NCBI GenBank assembly: GCA_946965045.2
Contig: OX337232.1
Location: 2,480,001 to 2,544,000 of the forward strand
Source of the DNA: Epithemia pelagica
Lineage: Eukaryota > Bacillariophyta > Bacillariophyceae > Surirellales > Surirellaceae
Direction: 5' to 3'
Length of the DNA: 64,000 bases
Part shown: piece after piece, positions 58,401 to 64,000 of the stretch
Layout of the letters: each line of letters begins with the position of its first letter
How positions within the stretch are numbered: the stretch's first letter is position 1
Notes under the pieces: generated by a model
Seen by the model: the letters and a program-made list of their open reading frames with translations, nothing else
The model's database searches: none
Told to the model about the DNA's origin: nothing
Made by a program: the position numbers and the translations under genes

Positions 58401-61089
58401 TGGTAGACTTGATACCGTAAATATCAGTGACAAGAGTATCGCGGCCAACAAAAATTTGAGCCACCTTTCCACCATGATCAACAGCAGGTGTATCAGAAAA
58501 GATTGAATCGGTAGCAACGGGTTCATGACGACGTGGTAGATTCAGGATAGGGTTGCGTGCCTTGAAATGTTTCTTGAGAGTGTCACAGTCGAAAATCACA
58601 TTAGCATGTCGTGTAGTATGCTTGAAAGTATCGGCAATAACTTCCTCGGATTGCCAACCAAAGAAGGGACGAAATTGTTTCCAATCATGTTCTTCCACAT
58701 AACGACGATGGACAGATGCATGTTGAAGGGTTGGGTCTTCACCATTAGCATCAGCATAGATAGAGAAATATGTGGTGTTGTCGGGTCCGTGGTCATAAGG
58801 AAGGTCAAGGAGAAGATTGAGATTGCAGACAACACGATCAGTGTACTCCCCATACGTGTCATATGGATAATGTGCCATACTGCCGTCGGTCGCAACCTGA
58901 TGCCATGTAGTAGAAGCATCATGCTGTGGATCTGAATGAGTATGGTCAAGAACAGAGGGGTCCCAAGTAGATGGCGAAGTAAAGATGATTTGCGGCAATC
59001 GGTCCATGTCATCATCAGAAGGGATACCTAATGAGTGGATAAAGGCAAGTCCATCCTTGATACACAGAGGTAAAGCACGTCCATCAAGGGTAGTGATACG
59101 TTGCTTTCCATCCACCTTGACAGAACGTTCATCCACAGATAGCCCATAATGTTCCAATTGACAAGGCGCATGTATAGACTGTCCTTTTCCATAGTATGCA
59201 TATTCGTTGAAGATACCAACGATTGGTCCATCATTAGTTTCAAACTTGGCAGCACAAGTGACAATGGGGAGACCAGTAAGTTCATGGTTGTCGATTCCCA
59301 CAATCGTGATGTTACGACCTGTCTTGGAAAGGATACGCATATCAGCTCCGGCTAAACCACCATTGGCACCACGATCAATGAGTTGATTCCCAGTATAAGT
59401 CGACTTTCGAGAGAACATATATTGAGTCATGTGGACCTTCTGCTTGTGCTCATTCTGTTTGAAACTAACTTTCTTACTCGTCTTGGATGCGGCATTGGAT
59501 AGAACATTAGACAAATCAGAAGCTGGGTGATTGAGGTCGGTTGACGTCATTGCTTGATGGATGAGATGGGTGGCTGGATCGGAATCGTCCTGCGGATATG
59601 TGGGGTTGTCCAGGTCATCGAAAACATCTTGACCAGGGTCAGGATCAGGTTCAGGATCAATGTCAAGGGAGTGTTGCTGTACTTTTCTTGGACTCGGAGT
59701 AGAAGCTTGCACGTTCTTGTTATACTCAACAATCATCTTGCGAGCATCCTCAGGAAGTTTAAACCATAGGTCACGAGGAAGACTGGCTTTTGGAGATGCC
59801 GTGTTATCATCTTGGACATTGGTATTGTTTATCTGATATGCATCGCCTTCCTGAAGGGATCCCTCAATATCATGTTGTGTTTCGTGTTGCTCGTGTTGCT
59901 TGACACTACGACGACGACCAGTTGCAGAAGATTGCGTGACTTGATCATGGTCATATGCTGCGTCCATCAAAATGGAGAAGTACGACTGATAACATAAAGA
60001 CTTTGCTCCAGACTTTGTGTTGACGACGTTGTCCAAGATTTTAACTCTGCGAAGGTCAGGTACCTTCTCGACAGCTTGCATAAGAAACGTCATCCTGGTG
60101 TGATCAGGTATGCGATCAGAGAGATCAACAAGGTTATCGAGTAAACGTAGTTTGTCTTGGAAATGAAGCAAAAATTGACGTGATGATCCACGCCATGTAT
60201 CATCGAGGCGAAGGTTGGAGATGTGATTGGTTAATCGTAAGACCTCTCGTTTCGCTAAGTCTGACTTCGTATGCAATGTGTGAAGCTTCTGTAACACTGC
60301 TCGTGCGTCTTCATCATGTTCATGTTCGCAAACATAAGCTCTTCCTTGATCAGTCTGGATGATGCGCACAAGGACGGAGTATAGGAAGATTTGTTGCTCT
60401 TGGAAAAGTTCTGTTGCATACGTATCATTCGTCGGCGGCTTGTATCGGAAGTCAAGAACATTAGATAAACCTTGGGCTTTTGCTGTGGTCTTGAAAGTCC
60501 TCCAGAACGTGTCGTAGTATCGTTCATCCTTGAATGTTTCATATGCCATAGCGTCACGCTTGGTTCCCTTCTTGAATGCGGTTAGGTCCAGTTGGGACTG
60601 TGATGCAGCAGAAGTAGTACTAAACGATTTGGGTGACGTCGAATGGGATGGAGATTTCATAGGTGATACTGGGTCATTGATAGGGCTTCCGGAGCGAAAG
60701 TCAGTCTTTATCCTCCATAGATCAAATTCTGCCTTGGTCAGATTCATCCAGGTTGCCTTGGAAGGTATACCCTGAATGTCGATACTCGTTTGTCGGAACC
60801 AATGGGCAAGCAACTTGATCTGCTGGCTTGTATTGACATGTAGGTCGTGCATTTGTTTTCCTGACTTGTATTTTGTCATACTATCCATGTTCTTCTCAGG
60901 GTCAATTGCCATATGTTCAATGATACTAAGGATATCATCAAAAGCATGATGGTGCATCCATTTCACAAGTACATCGACCCTTTCCTTGGAAAAGTTGAAC
61001 AACACCTGAGTAATATGATCAAAGACTTCTTGATCAGATATACTTTGATTGGTGTTGAACTCTGGTGTGGTCGGTGTAGTTGGTTCCAT
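55423..61089 (-). CDS. Gag-Pol polyprotein of Ty1/copia element
   Basis: 1,888 aa in a single frame from ATG 61089. Order: Gag (about 1-450, no clear CCHC knuckle), aspartic protease with DRGANGG in place of the usual D[ST]GA, integrase (catalytic residues in VTDIYG, ISDGGSS and HQNKAENRYQ), reverse transcriptase (ADIGNAYLEA, then YVDD), RNase H (GSEFVAARTA, YLFGDNRSVV). Each enzyme copies or inserts the element's own DNA. Fusion of Gag and Pol without a frameshift is seen in many copia elements. The stop codon TAG coincides with the start of the 3' LTR. No internal stop, so the element could be functional. Confidence 0.94.
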   Translation of the reverse strand: MEPTTPTTPEFNTNQSISDQEVFDHITQVLFNFSKERVDVLVKWMHHHAFDDILSIIEHMAIDPEKNMDSMTKYKSGKQMHDLHVNTSQQIKLLAHWFRQTSIDIQGIPSKATWMNLTKAEFDLWRIKTDFRSGSPINDPVSPMKSPSHSTSPKSFSTTSAASQSQLDLTAFKKGTKRDAMAYETFKDERYYDTFWRTFKTTAKAQGLSNVLDFRYKPPTNDTYATELFQEQQIFLYSVLVRIIQTDQGRAYVCEHEHDEDARAVLQKLHTLHTKSDLAKREVLRLTNHISNLRLDDTWRGSSRQFLLHFQDKLRLLDNLVDLSDRIPDHTRMTFLMQAVEKVPDLRRVKILDNVVNTKSGAKSLCYQSYFSILMDAAYDHDQVTQSSATGRRRSVKQHEQHETQHDIEGSLQEGDAYQINNTNVQDDNTASPKASLPRDLWFKLPEDARKMIVEYNKNVQASTPSPRKVQQHSLDIDPEPDPDPGQDVFDDLDNPTYPQDDSDPATHLIHQAMTSTDLNHPASDLSNVLSNAASKTSKKVSFKQNEHKQKVHMTQYMFSRKSTYTGNQLIDRGANGGLAGADMRILSKTGRNITIVGIDNHELTGLPIVTCAAKFETNDGPIVGIFNEYAYYGKGQSIHAPCQLEHYGLSVDERSVKVDGKQRITTLDGRALPLCIKDGLAFIHSLGIPSDDDMDRLPQIIFTSPSTWDPSVLDHTHSDPQHDASTTWHQVATDGSMAHYPYDTYGEYTDRVVCNLNLLLDLPYDHGPDNTTYFSIYADANGEDPTLQHASVHRRYVEEHDWKQFRPFFGWQSEEVIADTFKHTTRHANVIFDCDTLKKHFKARNPILNLPRRHEPVATDSIFSDTPAVDHGGKVAQIFVGRDTLVTDIYGIKSTKQFVNTLQDNIRMRGVMETLISDGGSSLISHKVKDILRTLLIGEYRSEPYHQHQNKAENRYQTVKRMTNAIMNATGCPANVWLLCLEYVCDLLNHSSSHAHSGRTPIEALTGHPPDISHLLFFPFWDEVYYRVDPSEPSSGPYPSSTDEKLGHWVGFAHNVGDAFTWKILSADNHILYRSAVRRVASTTPNLRVDRPSGETSPKDDTDKQADTVFIRSKSEDPSKPMPTIDYEDMIGRTFLCDTEENGERHRARVVKRVVDLNEESLKQEERIKYICRKTNSDVDEMISYNQLMEYIERDNQAQTSGDNLFRFRDVIAHQGPLSSTDPDYKGSKYNLLVDWETGETTYEPLSLIANEDPITVAIYGKKHGLLNEPGWKHLKRYVKTSKRLIRAAKQSRIKQVRRSVKYKFGFQVPRDYAEAVNLDKQNGTTRWQDATELELSQIQSYETFKDHGKAIFTNGKVSNAPEGYQKIRVHLVFDVKHDGRHKARLVADGHLTKEPVETIYSGVVSICNLRIALFLGSLNDLEVWGADIGNAYLEALTGEKLYIVAGPEFKELEGHILIIYKALYGLKSSGARWHDVLFDVLTDMGFSPSKADPDIWMRKAPGEDCYEYIAVYVDDLAIIATDPGNICKVFKEKYNFKLKGDGPIDYHLGCRYTKDPDGTLVSDPRRYISKMMDTFERIFKEKPKKAKTPLIAGDHPELDDTELLDEEGTQHFQTLIGQLQWVITIGRSDVFTATMTLSRFRDAPRQGHLNRAKRIYGYLFNLSDGAIRFRIGEPDFSSIPSQDFDWSRTVYSDAKEYIPHDCPEPLGQYVTTTHYVDANLMHNMITGKSVTAILHLLNGTPIDWYSKRQSTVETATYGSEFVAARTAVDQITELRHSLRYLGVPIRDRSYLFGDNRSVVVNATMPHSILSKRHHLLSYHRVREAIAAQYVAFDWKDGKTNPADILSKHWEFATIWPLLKPLLFWRGEVQDLYESSDDKAEPTSCGE

Positions 61090-61166
61090 GATTGCTTGAC
61101 TTGGTGATAAGATATGTTGATATGTGTCCTGTGATGTCTTAGTCGAAAACTTTAGTTATAACTTGT

Positions 61167-61253
61167 AACCCGGATGTGTGGTGTGCCTTGTGAACCCGGA
61201 TGTGCCACGTATGTCCACGTGTGATGTGATGTCCGAAAGGTAACCCGGATGTG
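61167..61253. repeat. Three 12-bp AACCCGGATGTG repeats in copia leader
   Basis: Exact copies at 61167-61178, 61193-61204 and 61242-61253, between the 5' LTR and the gag-pol start. Spacing is 26 and 49 bp. They lie in the untranslated leader where primer binding or packaging signals are expected. Confidence 0.85.
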
Positions 61254-61259
61254 CGGAAC

Positions 61260-62045
61260 AAAGTCTCATGGATGACAAGTAGTAGAATTCCGTCAGTACA
61301 CGCTCTAGAAGAGCCACAATCGATTACCAACTGATACCAAGGTTCTCCACGGGTCAGAGAACAAAGGAAACCCAAGGGTTCTATCGTAGGGATAGTCAGG
61401 ACACTGAAGACGTGATGATATGGTAATGTTAATGATTGTGAGCTTACTACTAGGTTTGGTGTGTGAGATTTCCATTCTTGTTGTCGATCGTGTGAAATAG
61501 GTTCTTGGCGGTGATAGGTCTGGAATGGTTGGAGTTGATGTATGTGAGGTATATAACATGTATATGTGCTTGTATATCATATACAGCCTCAACGATTCTT
61601 GGCTAAAGTTGGTATGTGTAGTTTTGTTGGCGCGTCCTTGTTTGCAATCTTGAAATAGTGGGAACGATGATATGGTCTCGCGTGATCGTGATTCGTGCCT
61701 TGTGTACTTAGACCGTTGGGTCGGATACATGATCGCCACGCTCGGATAGTTCTTGCGCGCATCTTGACGAATTTGGGCGCGCACGCTTAGGGCATAGGTC
61801 AGGCTCGGATGTTCAACGGATGATCATCCGTTGATGGGATATCAAGACCAAAGTTGATTCTTGATAGCACGTTCGTCAATCTGTTCTCACTTTTTGGTAT
61901 ATGCGACCGAAATATAGGTTGAGCTAGCGCGAAGCTAGGTATGTAGTGTGGATGTAGGTGATGTAGGTGATGTTTGAAGCCACGGGACTCGACTAACCGA
62001 TGAGGTGCCGAACCTAACCGATGATTTTCGGTGAGAGTTCTACTA
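61260..62045 (-). repeat. 5' LTR of copia element
   Basis: 786 bp, matching 54640-55425 almost exactly. On the minus strand it begins TAGTAGAACTC and ends CATGAGACTTT. Holds the element's promoter by family rule. Direct GATGTAGGT repeats occur near 61951-61970. Confidence 0.95.
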
Positions 62046-62344
62046 ACAAGCACTGGCGTTATACTACTAGTAAATAAACAAAAGAAGGTCTAGAGTATAG
62101 AGTATGTATTTTAATGCAATCAAAGTTATGGGGCTCAGCAAAAACCAGTCATTTCTGTTCGACAAGAATGAACACTGGCAAGTAATGAGCTGCCCAGCGA
62201 CTAAACAGATGAGTAGCGTCTCACACGAGCAGAGCAAACAAAAGTGGCAAGTGGCAGTGAGCATGACTGATGTCATTGACAACATGGCAATTGGCAATGG
62301 ATCAAGCTCACCTGGAAAGCCAGTAACATTCGTAAGTACCTACC
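62046..62344. other. Non-coding stretch right of copia element
   Basis: No gene supported; short open frames on both strands look accidental. Confidence 0.45.
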
Positions 62345-62783
62345 TACCGTAATTTGCGGATTCCTGGACCCCACAGAGTCCTGGACCCCCCGCTCCCCTT
62401 AAACGTACATGGCCCCCTAACTTTTGATCTGTAGGTTCTTTCCGGGTTTTAGGGTTACCTCCACATTCCTCACGTTTCGAGCTTTCTATCGCACTGGCTA
62501 ACATTAGATGGGAGTGAATCAAAGAGGAGAAACAAGAGATACAGCATGATGGGTAGTATTGTTAGGGTTAAGGCTACGCTTGGAAGCACGGTGATATCCC
62601 TTACTGGAATAGTGCGACCAACCGTTCTCTACAACTCCGATGTTTATCATGAAATTTACTATCAAGTTAATTGTACACTGTGAATGGAATCTTAAAAAAA
62701 ATTATCGAAAATTGTGGAGTTCTGGACCCCCCCAAGTTGTTTCATGCACATTCCTGGGGTCCAGGACTCCGCAAATTACGGTA
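62345..62783. mobile_element. MITE with 29-bp inverted ends
   Basis: 439 bp; ends 62345-62373 and 62755-62783 match as inverted repeats in 28 of 29 bases (start TACCGTAATTTGCGGA). A second CTGGACCCC motif recurs inside each end. If TA is taken as the target duplication, the element proper is CCG...CGG, as in Tc1/mariner; the alternative of a longer duplication is not excluded because GTAAGTAC also lies on both sides (62332-62339 and 62784-62791). No coding capacity. Confidence 0.75.
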
Positions 62784-63559
62784 GTAAGTACGATGTGCTT
62801 TGGCAAAAGAAAAGAGAATTGTGAGCCTGCCCCAAATTATGCAACAACCAACCGCCATCCACGCAGGGGACGCTTGTTGGGCTTGCGTCCGCTTCAAACG
62901 TCGAAAAATTCAGCTGGGCATGCGTGTCAATTTGCAATTTGATAATTTCTATTTGCATCAAAAGCGAAAAATGCTGTCTGTGTCCACTTGGGAACCTGTG
63001 AAGGTGGCACAGACAAAAAACAGCTTAGCAGTGGACACTGATACCGAGGGATCCGTGCTGTCTGGGCTTTATTTTGTTTTGGTAATTGTGCCTAACGCTG
63101 TCCTTACGCATTCGCAAAACAAATCCAAAAGACCGCGCCTTTTCGAATCCTCTCCCCCATCCTCCCCCAGTCTTCACTGACTACTAAAACTTTTGGGTAC
63201 GAAGACAGCGACACCTTAGGCCATTGACGTTAGGGATACCGTTGTAGTCGAACGCCCGCTCGCCATGTCGAACGCCCGCCTGACATATCGAAACTGTATG
63301 TTACGCATACACTATCATAGGTACAACACTATCCCTAATGTATTTCCCGGATTTGTCGCTCGCAAATCCGGAGGCCCGGATTTGTTCGAACAAATCCGGA
63401 GAGGCCATATTACCCGGATATATGACGTCAACGTGACGCAAATTGATGACGTGTACGGTATCGGGATTTGGTTTTGCGAGCTAAAGGAACAGCCTTAGGC
63501 AACAACGGCTGCTCCATTGTCCGTTGATGCTTGATGTATCGTCCGTTACCCCCAAGCAG
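62784..63559. other. Nested repeat fragments, no gene
   Basis: Contains the inverted 86-bp segment below, a further TTAGGCC junction near 63215-63221, paired CGAACGCCCGC motifs at 63251 and 63269, CAAATCCGGA repeats near 63355-63400, and the TTA-flanked end at 63494. Looks like stacked Harbinger-type MITEs. Open frames here are not convincing genes. Confidence 0.5.
62965..63050. repeat. 86-bp inverted segment, right copy
   Basis: Reverse complement of 53840-53925 with about three mismatches. It brackets the copia element together with the left copy, 9.1 kb apart. Confidence 0.85.
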
Positions 63560-63615
63560 GGGTGAGTCAGTCACGCGTGATTGGATGCACGATGTGCATC
63601 CGTATACTCACCCCC
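63560..63615. repeat. Nested palindrome
   Basis: Outer arms GGGGTGAGT (63560-63568) and ACTCACCCC (63607-63615) enclose inner arms GGATGCAC (63584-63591) and GTGCATCC (63595-63602) around GAT. All four arms pair perfectly. It lies upstream of the short ORF at 63728. Confidence 0.8.
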
Positions 63616-63727
63616 TTGGCTCGACCTGGTCGCTCTCGACATTGATACAAATTTCTAAAAACCACATTGTACCTCCACACATCCATCACGGTGGTGGAGG
63701 TGCAGTGGTATCCAAACGACCTACATC

Positions 63728-63853
63728 ATGTCTTCTTCTTCACATAAATCACTTGCAGAGTCCATCAATGTCGATAGGGTGGCTTCGGGCGCCAAGGAAG
63801 ACTTCCAGGCTGCCCGAGAAGCCACCAGCTCGTTAAAAAGTTCAGTACGATGA
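63728..63853 (+). CDS. Short Ser/Ala-rich ORF near right edge, doubtful
   Basis: Forty-one codons from ATG 63728 (MSSSSHKSLAESINVDRVAS...), polar and helix-prone. It could be the first exon of a gene continuing to the right; GTACGA within its last codons is a weak donor site. The remaining sequence to 64000 is AT-rich and holds no clear continuation. Confidence 0.22.
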   Translation: MSSSSHKSLAESINVDRVASGAKEDFQAAREATSSLKSSVR

Positions 63854-64000
63854 GAAACACTAAGAAAATCCAGCAACATGCGATACATTCAGCAATCAAA
63901 GACTATTTCGACAAATCGTCGCTGAAGATCCATCTACGAATAAGATGCACCATAGTCCCTCAAAATGTGTCAACGTTTGGACAAGGTGTCCATAAAAGCA

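Larger units (their letters stand above)
54640..62045 (-). mobile_element. Ty1/copia LTR retrotransposon, nearly intact
   Basis: 7,406 bp, transcribed on the minus strand. Two 786-bp LTRs flank one gag-pol frame. LTR differences by eye: about three substitutions, so insertion is recent. The LTRs do not end in the usual TG...CA; on the minus strand they begin TAGTAGAACTC. A purine tract (TGTGGGGAG) precedes the 3' LTR. No TGG-starting primer-binding site directly follows the 5' LTR. No target-site duplication was found. Domain order (integrase before reverse transcriptase) is copia-type. Confidence 0.93.
53819..63494. mobile_element. Possible composite Harbinger-type element holding the copia insertion
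   Basis: The left end at 53819 (GGCCAATCCTTTAGCTCGCAA) follows a TTA (53816-53818). The complement of 63494 reads GGCTGTTCCTTTAGCTCGCAA, followed by TTA at 63495-63497. About 20 of the first 24 bases agree. If these are partners, a 9.7-kb element was filled by later insertions (copia, a MITE and others). The pairing rests on short sequence and could join ends of two different relatives. Confidence 0.4.

Noticed and set aside
63265-63498. 77-codon plus-strand ORF
   Set aside because: Covers repeated CAAATCCGGA motifs and a transposon terminus; no protein-like features.
1-64000. tRNA, rRNA or CRISPR features
   Set aside because: No GTTCGANTC-type B box with a matching acceptor stem, no rRNA-like blocks and no regularly spaced direct repeats were seen by eye.

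Overview
The window reads as nuclear DNA of a diatom, probably pennate; that is inference, since no marker gene is present. The grounds are: short GT-AG introns of 51 to 73 bp with GTAAG donors; several proteins that begin with a signal peptide followed by an aromatic-start (ASAFAP-like) junction typical of secondary plastids; a Ty1/copia element of the kind abundant in diatoms; a rubisco-methyltransferase-like SET protein; and a helical-repeat organelle RNA protein with a plastid-type presequence.

Left third (1-15.4 kb): a decayed minus-strand coding remnant and a 48-bp-arm palindrome (1-1.7 kb), a broken seven-helix receptor gene with a Cys-rich ectodomain (1.99-4.59 kb), a large patatin/SDP1-like lipase (5.5-8.5 kb), a SpoU RNA methyltransferase, an HDDC2-like HD phosphohydrolase, and, divergent from it, a DEAD-box helicase with a plastid-type leader.

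15.9-24.2 kb is a head-to-tail tandem duplication of one 4,167-bp unit coding a large zinc-ribbon DDE transposase. The right copy is open (1,147 aa). The left copy is 99.9% identical but carries two homopolymer indels that break the frame.

24.8-49.5 kb is gene-dense: a PUB-domain membrane protein, a Zn-finger/carboxymuconolactone-decarboxylase-like fusion, a small secreted Cys-rich protein, a SET-domain LSMT-like methyltransferase, a secreted subtilase, SURF6, a membrane-anchored cupin, an OPR-type helical repeat protein, an SLC25-like carrier with a plastid-type leader, a group XII-like secreted phospholipase A2, a DXD glycosyltransferase with a degenerate second GT half, and a membrane-anchored Nudix hydrolase.

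49.6-64 kb is a transposon graveyard: a PIF/Harbinger element with perfect 43-bp inverted ends and TTA target duplication whose transposase has one nonsense codon, directly followed by a related MITE that shares the same TTA, then another TTA-flanked terminus; a nearly intact Ty1/copia element with 786-bp LTRs (about three differences between them) lies inside that region, and further MITEs and palindromes follow. No tRNA, rRNA or CRISPR was found.
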